Positions 8,835-16,911 of a DNA stretch of 64,000 nt are shown in pieces. The number at the start of each line of letters is the position of its first letter. Position 1 is the first letter of the stretch. A program made the position numbers and the translations under genes. A model generated the notes under the pieces. It was not told where the DNA came from, did not search any database, and saw only the letters and a program-made list of their open reading frames with translations. The DNA comes from CALFML01 sp044222245. Its GTDB lineage: Bacteria > Myxococcota_A > Polyangia > Palsa-1104 > JAEUJZ01. Where the stretch lies: NCBI GenBank assembly GCA_044222245.1, contig JBGANQ010000029.1, positions 24,654 to 88,653 of the forward strand, written 5' to 3'.

Positions 8835-8850
8835 AGCAGAATGCGTGCCA
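8835..8850 (-). promoter_or_regulatory. Candidate -24/-12 (sigma-54-type) promoter P5
   Basis: The minus strand reads TGGCACGCATTCTGCT: a perfect TGGCAC, correct 10-nt GG/GC spacing, one mismatch in the -12 half. The start would be near 8824, 50 nt before the 34-residue lipoprotein gene. Dyad set 4 lies 74 bp upstream and would be shared with P4. Confidence 0.6.
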
Positions 8851-8923
8851 CGCCCGCGCGGGCAGCTGCTCGGCTGGCGCCAGCGGAGGACTCTGGTCGG
8901 AGTTCCCGGCGGCGGCGGCGCGG

Positions 8924-8961
8924 TGTACCAAACCGTTCAGCATGCTGTACGGTTTGGGGCG
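8924..8961. promoter_or_regulatory. Shared divergent dyads (set 4) inside a near-perfect 30-bp inverted repeat
   Basis: TGTACCAAACCGTTCA (8924-8939) is followed 22 bp on by a partial copy, TGTACGGTTTGGGGCG (8946-8961). Positions 8928-8957 form a 30-bp inverted repeat: arms CCAAACCGT and ACGGTTTGG around a palindromic core CAGCATGCTG, with one mismatched base pair in all. It sits between oppositely oriented promoters P5 and P4. Confidence 0.65.
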
Positions 8962-9013
8962 GTCGCGGAATCACGCTGTCGGCGCCTGAGAGGAGAGTCA
9001 CTCCTTATTCCCC

Positions 9014-9029
9014 TGGCACATGGCTTGCT
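9014..9029 (+). promoter_or_regulatory. Candidate -24/-12 (sigma-54-type) promoter P4
   Basis: TGGCACATGGCTTGCT is a perfect match to TGGCAC-N5-TTGCW. The predicted start site (about 9040) is only 4 nt before ATG 9044, so the AGGAG at 9033-9037 would not be in the message. Either the mRNA is leaderless or an additional promoter is used. Confidence 0.5.
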
Positions 9030-9043
9030 TTTAGGAGTCTGTC

Positions 9044-10210
9044 ATGCGCAACACCTCCCCCCGAATCATCCCCCTGGTCGTGTCGCTTCTGACTCCGTGG
9101 CTCCTACACTGCAACAGCCAGGTAAGCTCGCCCGAGGCGAGCATCACCGCGGTGCAGCCGGCGGTGGTCTGCGGGTCGCAGGCGCCCAAGGCAGTGACGA
9201 TCAGCGGCGATGGCTTTGCGCCGCTGCCGATTAACTCCCTGGCCGACACCCCGGCGCTGGAGCTGCCCAAGCTCTTCCTCACCCAGCGCACGCTGGCCGA
9301 TGGCAGCGTTGGCACCGCGGCCGAGCTGCAGGTGTATGACGGCGCCGACCAGAATCACGTCCGCTGGAGCAGCGCCGCCCAGATGAGCTTTGATGTGTAC
9401 CCGGGGATGCGCGTCTCCGACCCGACCACCGGCGCCGCTGGCTCAGACCTGGAGGCTGGCCTTTATGATGTGAGCGTCCAGAACCCCGACGGGCGTCGCG
9501 CGCGGCTGGACTCGGGCCTGGCCGTGGTGCCGCCGCCCCGGCTCGCCAGCGCCGTCCCGAGCCCGGCGTGTACCGCGCAGGGCGATGTGACCTACACCCT
9601 GACCGGCAGCAACTTCATCCAGATTGGCGCGCAGCTGCCGCAGGTGAGCTTCACCGATGTCAGCAGCCAGGCGCTGGTGCAGACAGTGACCGCCAGTACG
9701 GCGAGCGGCTGCGTCAGCCTGCCGGCGCCGACCGGCCTCACCCTGCAGAGCTGTACCACCCTGGTCGTCACCGTGCCCAAAGGGAGCCTGCCCGATGGTG
9801 CCACCTACCGCCTCGCCGTCCTCAACGCCGACGCCACCGGCTGCGCCAGCCAGGAGGATGTACGCACGGTGGTCATCCCCCCGCCGACCATCACCTCGGC
9901 GACCACGCTCGCGGTGTGCGCGCAGGCGGCGACGACGCTGCAGATTACCGGCACGGGCTTTGTCCATGTGCTGCGACCCGCTGACCAGACCCCGACCCTG
10001 ACGATCAACGGCACCGCGTTCCCGACCACGGTCAGTAACTGCACGCCGATCGTCGATGCCCCGGACGCCGAGCTATGCACCACGGTGCAGCTCACGATTC
10101 CGCAAGGGACCTTTCCCATCGGCACCTACAGCGCGCAGCTGCAGAATCCGCCCGGCGGCTGCAGCGTCGCCGCCGCGCTCAAGGTCGATGTCGTCGGCCC
10201 GCCGACCTGA
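9044..10210 (+). CDS. TIG/kelch lipoprotein, 5' part of a frameshifted gene
   Basis: 388 residues from an ATG with AGGAG. A lipoprotein-type signal (LVVSLLTPWLLHCNSQ) leads into three to four TIG-like units (AVQPAVVCGSQAPKAV, SAVPSPACTAQGDVTYTL, SATTLAVCAQAATTLQI). The frame stops at TGA 10208-10210 directly after VDVVGPPT. The paralogue at 5695-8664 continues there with a leucine and another TIG unit. The continuation is present in the +1 frame from 10207, so this is the N-terminal part of one gene of about 1,245 codons broken by loss of one C. Whether the shift is real or a sequence error cannot be told here. Confidence 0.8.
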   Translation: MRNTSPRIIPLVVSLLTPWLLHCNSQVSSPEASITAVQPAVVCGSQAPKAVTISGDGFAPLPINSLADTPALELPKLFLTQRTLADGSVGTAAELQVYDGADQNHVRWSSAAQMSFDVYPGMRVSDPTTGAAGSDLEAGLYDVSVQNPDGRRARLDSGLAVVPPPRLASAVPSPACTAQGDVTYTLTGSNFIQIGAQLPQVSFTDVSSQALVQTVTASTASGCVSLPAPTGLTLQSCTTLVVTVPKGSLPDGATYRLAVLNADATGCASQEDVRTVVIPPPTITSATTLAVCAQAATTLQITGTGFVHVLRPADQTPTLTINGTAFPTTVSNCTPIVDAPDAELCTTVQLTIPQGTFPIGTYSAQLQNPPGGCSVAAALKVDVVGPPT

Positions 10211-12777
10211 CCAGTGTGGTGCCGACTTCGATCTGCTCCGGTGGCGGCCAGCTCACCCTGACCGGCTCCAACATCTACGCTGGAGCCATCGCCCTCATCT
10301 CGACCTTCGAGTCGAGCAGCCTGCAGACCAATGGCACCACCGCCACCGCCGCCTTCTCCGGACCGCTGACCGTCAACAACATGCCGGGTCAGGCCAAGTA
10401 CAACGTCACCCTGCGCAACGCGCCCGGCTGTGAGGCGACAATCCCGCTCACTGAGGTGGTGACGCCCGGACCGGCGATCCTGTTTGTCGATCCGCCGGCG
10501 ATTCCCAACATCATCACCATTCAGGCCACGGTCTACGCGACCGGCGTGAGCCCGCTCATCAAGCGGGTCCGCATCGCCCCCGCCGGGACCCAGAACTACA
10601 CCGACTTCACCGTCGCACTGGGCAACCTGGGGCTCGATCCGACCCGCCCCAACCGGGCGCTTCTGACTCTGCCCAAGGGGCTGGCCACCGGCGCCTATGA
10701 TCTGGTCCTCGATGATCAGTCGATCTGCTCGGCGTACCTGGTCAAGGGGCTCACGGTGGTCGCGACGCCGACGCTGACGATCACGGCGATGACGCCCGCC
10801 TTCGGCGCCCAGGATCAGAACACCGCGGTGGTCATTGACGGCACCGGCTTCAAGAGCACGCCGCGCGTCTACCTGACTCCCACCGGCAGCCCGGCGGGGT
10901 CGCTGGCGCAGTCGCTGGCCGGGGTCACGTTCCAGAGCGCGACGCGGCTGACCGCGGTGGTGCGCGCCGGCCTTTCGCCCGGCTCGTATGATCTGGTGGT
11001 CGTCAACCCGGATGGCAGCTTCGGCATCCGCAGCAAGGCCTTCACCGTCACCTCCAGCACCGCGCCGCCGCCGGTCATCACCAGCATCGCGCCGTCCTCG
11101 GTGGTCACCGCGACGGCGACCGCGGTGACGATCCAGGGCAGCGGCTTCCGCGCCGGCGCCACCGCGACGCTGACCTGCTACGACGCCACCGGCGCGCTGG
11201 TGCCCGGCGCGGCGGCGACCGTGACCGCGGTGACGGCGACCACGGTCAGCGCGACCGTGACCGGCACCGGCACCTACTGCATCGTCCGCGTCACCAACCA
11301 GGACGGCACCTACTTTGATTTCTCGGCCATCGGCGTGACCAATGCCTCGCTGAACCTGACCGGCTTCAAGGCGGGCAGCAACCTGCTGGTGACCCGCCGG
11401 GCGCTGGCGGCAGTTGCCGGGCGGCCGACCGCGGTGACGCGTTTCGTCTACGCGGTGGGCGGCGATAAGGGGGCCGACAACACCCCGCTCGCCAGCGTCG
11501 AGTCGGCGCAGAGCGGCCTGGATGGCAAGCTGCTGGCGTTCACCACCCAGGCGCAGGCGCTGCCCAAGGCGCTGAGCTTCCTCGGCGTCGTCAACATCGG
11601 CCGCTTCCTGTACGCAGTGGGCGGCTTTGACGGAACCGCCGCGGTCAAGGACGTGTACCGCGCCGAGCTGCTCAGTCCCCTGCTCACTCCGCAGTTCACC
11701 GATGTCGACTTCACCTACAATCCCACCGTAGGCCTGGGCCCCGGCGTGTACACCTACCGCATCGCCGCGGTGCTGAGCGCCGCCGACCCGAATAACCCCG
11801 GGGGCGAGACCCTGACCGGCGACTCCTTCCCGATCCAGGTTCCGGCGGTCGCCAACGAAGGCGGCGGTTTGATCCAGGTGACGCTGTACTGGAAGCCGTT
11901 CGCCAACGCCCAGAAGTACCGCATCTACAGGTCGCCCAAGGTCAACGACCCGGCCGGGCAGGAGCGCCTGCTGGCCGAGGTGAACGACAGCGGCATGATG
12001 CTGCAGAGCTACCTCGACACCGGCAGCCCGACGCCGGCGGGCCTGGCGCCGCTGCCGATCGGCGCGACGGGAAGCTGGCGGCTGTTGACCACGGCGCCGC
12101 TTCTGACCGCGCGCCTGGGCGCCGGGGTGGCAGCGGCGGTGGATCCGACCGACGCGACCAAGTGGTACCTGTACGCCGCCGGCGGCAACAGCGGCACGCC
12201 GAGCGCGCCGACGCCGCTCAAGAGCGTCGAGTTCCTGCCCATCACGATCAGCAACGGCGGCAACACCCAGACCTTTACCAGCTTCACCGCCGCCACCAGC
12301 CAGCTGAGCAGCGGTCGCTGGCTGGTCGGCGGCCTGGCGGCGACGCAGGCCAACAACAGCCTCATCACCCCGGCCGGCGCGACCTACCTGTACGTGGCCT
12401 CGGGCTCGACCACCAGCATCACCAACCTGGATGGGAATATCGATGTCGCGCTGGTGCAGAGCGGTGGTCAGCTGGCGGCGTTCGGCAGCGCCGGCTCGAC
12501 CGGCCTGCGCCGCCCCGGGTACGGCAGCACGCTGGTCAACAACCAGCTCATGGGCTTTGGCGGCTTTGGCGGCGCCGGAGCGTCGACCAACTCGGACACC
12601 GCCACGCTGAAGAGCGCCACTTCGCTCAACAACTTCAACGCGCTCGGCAACGGCGCGCTGACCCAGCCGCGGGCGCTGCAGGGTACCGCGATCGAGAGCG
12701 CATTCATCTACCAGCTGGGTGGGGCCAACGCGGGCGTCAACACCGCGCAGGTCAGCACCGAGCAGGCCATTTGGTAA
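10207..12777 (+). CDS. TIG/kelch lipoprotein, 3' part of a frameshifted gene
   Basis: About 856 codons continuing the preceding gene after the one-base shift at 10207. It begins LTSVVPTSICSGGGQLTLTG, which aligns with LSDVTPKRLCSGSGSLALTG in the paralogue. TIG units, the kelch-like repeats (RFVYAVGGD, RFLYAVGGFDGTA, WYLYAAGGNSGT) and the FnIII-like insert follow in the same order, ending QGTAIESAFIYQLGG. There is no plausible independent start codon with a ribosome site near the beginning. It is therefore best read with 9044-10210 as one gene. It is followed 16 bp later by a barrel-protein gene. Confidence 0.8.
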   Translation: MTSVVPTSICSGGGQLTLTGSNIYAGAIALISTFESSSLQTNGTTATAAFSGPLTVNNMPGQAKYNVTLRNAPGCEATIPLTEVVTPGPAILFVDPPAIPNIITIQATVYATGVSPLIKRVRIAPAGTQNYTDFTVALGNLGLDPTRPNRALLTLPKGLATGAYDLVLDDQSICSAYLVKGLTVVATPTLTITAMTPAFGAQDQNTAVVIDGTGFKSTPRVYLTPTGSPAGSLAQSLAGVTFQSATRLTAVVRAGLSPGSYDLVVVNPDGSFGIRSKAFTVTSSTAPPPVITSIAPSSVVTATATAVTIQGSGFRAGATATLTCYDATGALVPGAAATVTAVTATTVSATVTGTGTYCIVRVTNQDGTYFDFSAIGVTNASLNLTGFKAGSNLLVTRRALAAVAGRPTAVTRFVYAVGGDKGADNTPLASVESAQSGLDGKLLAFTTQAQALPKALSFLGVVNIGRFLYAVGGFDGTAAVKDVYRAELLSPLLTPQFTDVDFTYNPTVGLGPGVYTYRIAAVLSAADPNNPGGETLTGDSFPIQVPAVANEGGGLIQVTLYWKPFANAQKYRIYRSPKVNDPAGQERLLAEVNDSGMMLQSYLDTGSPTPAGLAPLPIGATGSWRLLTTAPLLTARLGAGVAAAVDPTDATKWYLYAAGGNSGTPSAPTPLKSVEFLPITISNGGNTQTFTSFTAATSQLSSGRWLVGGLAATQANNSLITPAGATYLYVASGSTTSITNLDGNIDVALVQSGGQLAAFGSAGSTGLRRPGYGSTLVNNQLMGFGGFGGAGASTNSDTATLKSATSLNNFNALGNGALTQPRALQGTAIESAFIYQLGGANAGVNTAQVSTEQAIW

Positions 12778-12793
12778 CCGGGCGAGGTCTGTC

Positions 12794-13444
12794 ATGTCGC
12801 GTCTTTACGCCGTAGTGATTGCAGGAGTGCTCGGCCTCTCGACCGCCGCCGCCGCCGATCGGGGAGCGAGCAGCACCGACGAGCTGAGGCCGGACGACCG
12901 GGGCGCCGGCGTCATCGGCGTCAAGCTTGGGGCGCTGCTGCCGCAGGCCTTCTCGCCGCTCGGTGCGAGCTGGATGGTGGTGGTCGAGGGCGGCTATCTG
13001 CTGCCGTTCCACCACCGGCTGATTGGCCTCTATGGCTCGGTGGGCGTCACCATGCCTACCGTCAGCGGTAGCACGCTCAGCGACCCGCGGGTGAGCGGCG
13101 GCAGCTTTGACTACCAGCAGCAGTCGCAGCAGTTCCTGCTCGGACTCACCCTGGTCGGCCACATCCCGCTCGGGCGCCTGGTTCCCTACGTCGGCGTCGG
13201 CCCGCGCGCCTTTGTCGTGCGCACCGTGTCGTCGGGCCAGGCCGCCGCCAGCGCCTTCCCCGGCAGCAGCGAGCTGTCGGTCGAGCCGGGCGTCGGCGTG
13301 CCGGTCGGCCTGGAGATCCTGCTCGGCCCGGGCCGGCTGGGCGCCGAGTTCCAGCTGCTTTATGCCCCGGCGCACCAGCGGTCGACCGGGCCGGGGTCTT
13401 TTGGTTCGATGGCGCTCGCGGTCGGCTACAGCTTCGTGCTGTAA
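12794..13444 (+). CDS. Outer-membrane beta-barrel protein
   Basis: 216 residues from ATG 12794, 16 bp after the TIG/kelch gene. A signal peptide ends STAAAADRG. The rest alternates hydrophobic and polar residues with Gly/Tyr/Leu strands (GLYGSVGVTMP, FLLGLTLVGHIPLG, MALAVGYSFVL), and the last residue is Leu after an aromatic, typical of a small OmpA-type barrel. The close spacing suggests co-expression with the surface protein upstream. Confidence 0.75.
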   Translation: MSRLYAVVIAGVLGLSTAAAADRGASSTDELRPDDRGAGVIGVKLGALLPQAFSPLGASWMVVVEGGYLLPFHHRLIGLYGSVGVTMPTVSGSTLSDPRVSGGSFDYQQQSQQFLLGLTLVGHIPLGRLVPYVGVGPRAFVVRTVSSGQAAASAFPGSSELSVEPGVGVPVGLEILLGPGRLGAEFQLLYAPAHQRSTGPGSFGSMALAVGYSFVL

Positions 13445-13489
13445 GCGGCGCGGAGCTCCGCAGCTCTTTTTGGATCAAGGAAGATCATC

Positions 13490-14383
13490 ATGACGCCGAC
13501 TCCTCGATCGCTCTGGCTGGGTTTCATGTCGCTGCTGCTCCTTCTGGGGAGCGCTGCAGCCAAGAAGCCGCCGCTCAAGCGGACCGCCGCCCCCAGCGCC
13601 GCCGCCGCGGCGCCCGCCGCACCCGCGCCGAGCGAGCCGCCGGCCCCGGTGGCCGACCCCGCGCCGACCGCCCCGGTCGCCGCCGCTCCCGCCCCTGCCG
13701 CCCCAGCGGTGGCAGGCTCCGCCGTTGCCTCCCCGGCGGAGCCTGCTACCGCTTCTAGTCCCCCGCCCGCTCCCAACCTGACGCCCGAGCAGCTGGCGCT
13801 GGCGCGGCAGCACTTCGAAGCGGGCCTGCAGGCGTTCCAGGACAAGCAGTACGACACCGCCCTCAACGAGTTCACCACCGCCTTTGAGCTCTCCAAAGAG
13901 CCAGATCTGCTCTACAACCTGCACCGGGTCGCCATCCGGCTCGGCCAGAAGGACATGGCGGTTGCCTACCTGCGCCAGTACTTGAAATACCGCCCCGGAG
14001 AGTCGGCCAAGCTCCAGGCCGAGATCGACCGCATAAACGCCGAGGCCGCGCCGCCCAGCGCGCCGCCGGTCGTCGTCCCCGCCGCTGCTGCCGTCGACGC
14101 GCGACCGACCAAGCCCCGCTGGCCGGGGGCGGTGCTGCTCGGCTTTGGCGGCGTCTCGGCGGTGACCGGCATCGTCCTGCTCGCCGCCACGGCCGGGCTG
14201 ACCACCGACGTGGCCGCCGACCAGACGCGAAGTAGCGCGCTGCTCGGCGCCGGCGGCTTTCTGCTAGCCACCGGCGCCGTCGAGGTGATCGGCGGACTGG
14301 CCATCTACCTTACCCGGCGGCCCAAGACCCAGCTCGCCCTGTCACCGGCCGGCGCGGGGCTGCGGCTGGCCGGCTCCTTCTAG
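13490..14383 (+). CDS. Signal-peptide TPR protein with Ala/Pro linker and two C-terminal hydrophobic segments
   Basis: 297 residues. The N-terminus (LGFMSLLLLLGSAAAKK) is a signal or anchor, followed by about 80 residues of Ala/Pro-rich linker. A TPR-like unit lies near 100-165 (LARQHFEAGLQAFQDKQYDTALNEF), and two hydrophobic segments near 205-285. The architecture is that of periplasmic or envelope TPR proteins common in myxobacteria. A ribosome site AAGGAAG precedes ATG, 45 bp after the barrel gene, so it probably belongs to the same transcription unit. Function unknown. Confidence 0.75.
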   Translation: MTPTPRSLWLGFMSLLLLLGSAAAKKPPLKRTAAPSAAAAAPAAPAPSEPPAPVADPAPTAPVAAAPAPAAPAVAGSAVASPAEPATASSPPPAPNLTPEQLALARQHFEAGLQAFQDKQYDTALNEFTTAFELSKEPDLLYNLHRVAIRLGQKDMAVAYLRQYLKYRPGESAKLQAEIDRINAEAAPPSAPPVVVPAAAAVDARPTKPRWPGAVLLGFGGVSAVTGIVLLAATAGLTTDVAADQTRSSALLGAGGFLLATGAVEVIGGLAIYLTRRPKTQLALSPAGAGLRLAGSF

Positions 14384-14417
14384 AGCAGCTAGCACAAGCC
14401 GGTGAATTGTCGGTACG

Positions 14418-15725
14418 ATGGACCTCATGCGCGGGGTCGAGCAGGTCGCGGGCCTGGCAGCGGGGCTGGTCCTGCTCGCGCTGCCGGCTGTTGCCGCCGC
14501 GGGGCCCGAACCGGCGCCTGAAGCCGAGCTGGCCGCCGCCCTGCGTCAGGTGCGCAGCGGGCAGCATGCAGCCGCCATCCCGCTGCTGCGACGCGCGCTG
14601 GCGGCGGCTCCCGACGACCTCGAGCTGCGCCTGCTGCTCGGCATCTGCTACTACCGGACCGGCGAGCTCGGTCCCGCCGAGGCCCACCTGCTCGCCGCCG
14701 CCGCCGCCAGCGATGCCGAGGTCACCGCCTCGGCGCGGCTGTTTCTCGGCCTCTTGTATAAGGACCTCGGGGCGCTCGACCGCGCCCAGCTGGAGACCGA
14801 GCGCGCCTCGCGCGGGCTGGGCATCGACTCCCATCAGGCGCTCGCCGGGCCCAAGCGGCTGAGCGGCTCGGTGACGGTGGGCATCGAGTACGATGGCAAC
14901 GTCCCGCTGACCGACTTTGCCGCCTGGCAGAGCGACCCCGGCCCGAGCATGGACGGCAACGCGCTCATTGTCGCCAGCCTGCGGCTGCGGCTGCTCAAGG
15001 CGGTCAACCTGCAGCTCGGCGACACGTTTACCTATCGCCCGCAGTTCCTGCTCGGTCAGTTCAGCCTGCTGCACAACTCGCTGTGGCTCGGCTACCGCTA
15101 CCTGGGGCCGGCCAATCAGGTGCAGCTCACCGCCACCCTGGACGTGGCGAGCCTGGGCGGGCAGCCGTTCTTCATCGATGGCGAGTGGCGCCTGGGCTAC
15201 CGGCGGCGGCTGGCGATGCGCTTCCCGGTCACCGGGGGCCTTTTGTACCTGGGCCAGTACCGGAACTACTTCGCCAACGAGTTCCGCTCCCTGACCGGCC
15301 ACACGCACCAGCTGCAGGCCGAGCTGACCTTTGGCCTGAGCAGCGGCCCGCTGACGGTCAGCCTGGGCTATGAAGCGCTGCGCGAGCAGCTGCGCGAGCC
15401 GCTGCCCGGCGACGACCCGAGCAGCGACTACCGCGCCTGGGCGCACGGCCCCTGGCTGCACCTGCGCGGCCGCCCGCACAAGCGCCTGGGCCTTGACCTG
15501 TGGTGCCTGGGGCTTTTGCGCCGCTTTGATGCCGAGCCGACGGCCGGGGTGCGCCGCGAGGATCAGTTCCTCACCGCAGACCTCTCGCTGACCGTGCAGA
15601 CCAGGCCGTGGCTGGAGCTGTTCGTCGGCGGGGCGGCCATCTACAACGGCTCGACCGACAGCCTGTTTCGCTACGTCAAGCCGCTCGCCTACGCGGGCGC
15701 GACGTTCAGCTTCGCCGCCTGGTAA
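14418..15725 (+). CDS. TPR plus outer-membrane beta-barrel protein
   Basis: 435 residues. After a signal ending LPAVAAAGPE, residues 35-130 form two or three TPRs (LRQVRSGQHAAAIPLLRRAL). The remaining 300 residues are strand-rich (SGSVTVGIEYDGNVPLTDF, VNLQLGDTFTYRPQ) and end AGATFSFAAW, with a C-terminal aromatic as in outer-membrane proteins. The combination resembles the Slam/DUF560-type TPR-barrel proteins that move lipoproteins to the surface, although I cannot show homology. Given the lipoproteins nearby this is an attractive but inferred role. Confidence 0.75.
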   Translation: MDLMRGVEQVAGLAAGLVLLALPAVAAAGPEPAPEAELAAALRQVRSGQHAAAIPLLRRALAAAPDDLELRLLLGICYYRTGELGPAEAHLLAAAAASDAEVTASARLFLGLLYKDLGALDRAQLETERASRGLGIDSHQALAGPKRLSGSVTVGIEYDGNVPLTDFAAWQSDPGPSMDGNALIVASLRLRLLKAVNLQLGDTFTYRPQFLLGQFSLLHNSLWLGYRYLGPANQVQLTATLDVASLGGQPFFIDGEWRLGYRRRLAMRFPVTGGLLYLGQYRNYFANEFRSLTGHTHQLQAELTFGLSSGPLTVSLGYEALREQLREPLPGDDPSSDYRAWAHGPWLHLRGRPHKRLGLDLWCLGLLRRFDAEPTAGVRREDQFLTADLSLTVQTRPWLELFVGGAAIYNGSTDSLFRYVKPLAYAGATFSFAAW

Positions 15726-15734
15726 AGGGCGCGC

Positions 15735-16175
15735 CTAGCGCACGCTCGGCCGGGGAACGACCGGGCTGGCGGCGGGACTCTCGGTCAAGGGGGGATGGCC
15801 CTGGCCGCGGGCGCGCGCTGCCACCACGTCCTGGTTGCGGCGCGCCTGCTGGGCCTGCGCGGCGGCCTCGCCAGCCGAGGCGGCGGCGCCCCGAGTGTCG
15901 GCCGCTGCGCTCTCGGCGCGCGGGGCGGAAGGGGCGGCGCGGCCGCGCGGCAGATCGCGCGCGACCTCGGAGCGCACCGCCGACCGCAGCTCTTCGCGGA
16001 CCGCGGTGCGGACCTCGCGGCGGGCGAGCTGCGCCACCTCCGGCTCGACATCGGCCAGCTGCTCTGCCGCCGCGCACAGCTGGCGCAGCGGTCCGGGCTC
16101 AGCCCACACGCTGGCTGGACCCGCGACCAGCCCGAAGCCCAATATCCAGCCGAAGATCAAAGGAAGCTGCCGCAT
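15735..16175 (-). CDS. Exported Ala/Arg-rich protein of unknown function
   Basis: 146 residues beginning with a signal peptide (PLIFGWILGFGLVAGPASVWAEP). The mature part starts with an amphipathic helix rich in Glu, Arg and Ala (VAQLARREVRTAVREELR), probably coiled-coil, then becomes low-complexity. It converges on the TPR-barrel gene (9 bp gap). It has one of the best candidate -24/-12 promoters and the best paired dyads in the window. Confidence 0.7.
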   Translation of the reverse strand: MRQLPLIFGWILGFGLVAGPASVWAEPGPLRQLCAAAEQLADVEPEVAQLARREVRTAVREELRSAVRSEVARDLPRGRAAPSAPRAESAAADTRGAAASAGEAAAQAQQARRNQDVVAARARGQGHPPLTESPAASPVVPRPSVR

Positions 16176-16248
16176 GATGCACCTTGCAGACCGGGCCGCC
16201 CGGGCGCGCCGAGCGCCCAGGTGCCGAGGTAGCTACCAGCACTGCCGC

Positions 16249-16264
16249 AGCAACTACAGTGCCG
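16249..16264 (-). promoter_or_regulatory. Candidate -24/-12 (sigma-54-type) promoter P6
   Basis: The minus strand reads CGGCACTGTAGTTGCT: one mismatch to TGGCAC-N5-TTGCW and exact GG/GC spacing. The start would be near 16238, 63 nt before ATG 16175. Dyad set 5 lies 97 bp upstream. Confidence 0.6.
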
Positions 16265-16360
16265 AAGGGTTTGCCCCGCTGGCAGGCGCCGGAACCACCG
16301 CCATTCCCAGAGGTTGCCCCAGGGGCCTTCTGAGCCGGGCCGCCCCCGTCACGCCGCCGG

Positions 16361-16398
16361 CGTCCCATTGCGTTCATCCGGCTGTACCAAATGGTTCA
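16361..16398. promoter_or_regulatory. Paired 16-bp dyads, 22 bp apart (set 5)
   Basis: CGTCCCATTGCGTTCA (16361-16376) and TGTACCAAATGGTTCA (16383-16398) repeat the pattern and 22-bp phase of sets 2-4, seven kb away from set 4. The rest of the 330-bp gap 16176-16504 holds only P6 and GC-rich DNA. Confidence 0.65.
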
Positions 16399-16504
16399 CT
16401 GCCAACAAAATCTGCGCGCCGACTCAAACCCCCCTGAGCCCAGAAGAGCGCGCGGGCGGCGCGGGCAACAAAGCCCGCTGCCTCGCGCCGTGCGACTGCT
16501 CACA

Positions 16505-16858
16505 CTAGGACGCAGCGACTCCGGCTCGCGCCAGCTCCTCTCCCATCTTTCGCCGGGCGATCCGGTTCCACATCCGGAAATCGCCGCGCAGCGACCAGCG
16601 CGGGTAGGAAAAGGAAGCTGGCTTGTTCTTCTCAAAGACAAAGTGACCGACCCATGACAGGCCGTAGCCCACAACGGGCGCCAAAAGGATCGGGGCGAGC
16701 CGGCGCTCCTTCATTCCCTTCCAGGTCAGGCGCATCGCTAGCGACAGCCCGACAAAGTGCAGCGCGCGGTTTATCGGATGCTGGTGCTGGCGGACGTAGT
16801 GCGGCCAGAACTCTTCGAAGCAGTGCGGCTCGCTGGGAGCGGAGGTGGACTCGGACAT
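16505..16858 (-). CDS. DUF962 / Mpo1-like membrane protein
   Basis: Start at ATG 16858 (MSESTSAPSEPHCFEEFWPHYV); the upstream extension is an Arg-rich shadow of recQ. 117 residues. The motif HYVRQHQHPINRALHFVG at the N-terminus and VGYGLSWVGHFVFEKNKPA in the middle are the signature of DUF962. Its eukaryotic member Mpo1 is a dioxygenase of fatty-acid alpha-oxidation, with histidines in these motifs as iron ligands. Only two short hydrophobic segments are visible. It starts 53 bp after the end of recQ and may share its transcript. Confidence 0.85.
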   Translation of the reverse strand: MSESTSAPSEPHCFEEFWPHYVRQHQHPINRALHFVGLSLAMRLTWKGMKERRLAPILLAPVVGYGLSWVGHFVFEKNKPASFSYPRWSLRGDFRMWNRIARRKMGEELARAGVAAS

Positions 16859-16911
16859 GGCTGGCTTGGACCTCGTACAGCAGGGGTGACTGGGCGGACG
16901 AGCGGAGGCGC

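Noticed and set aside
10126..12795. 889-codon open frame opposite the TIG/kelch gene
   Set aside because: Arg/Gly-rich shadow; the plus strand is paralogous to the neighbouring gene over its whole length.
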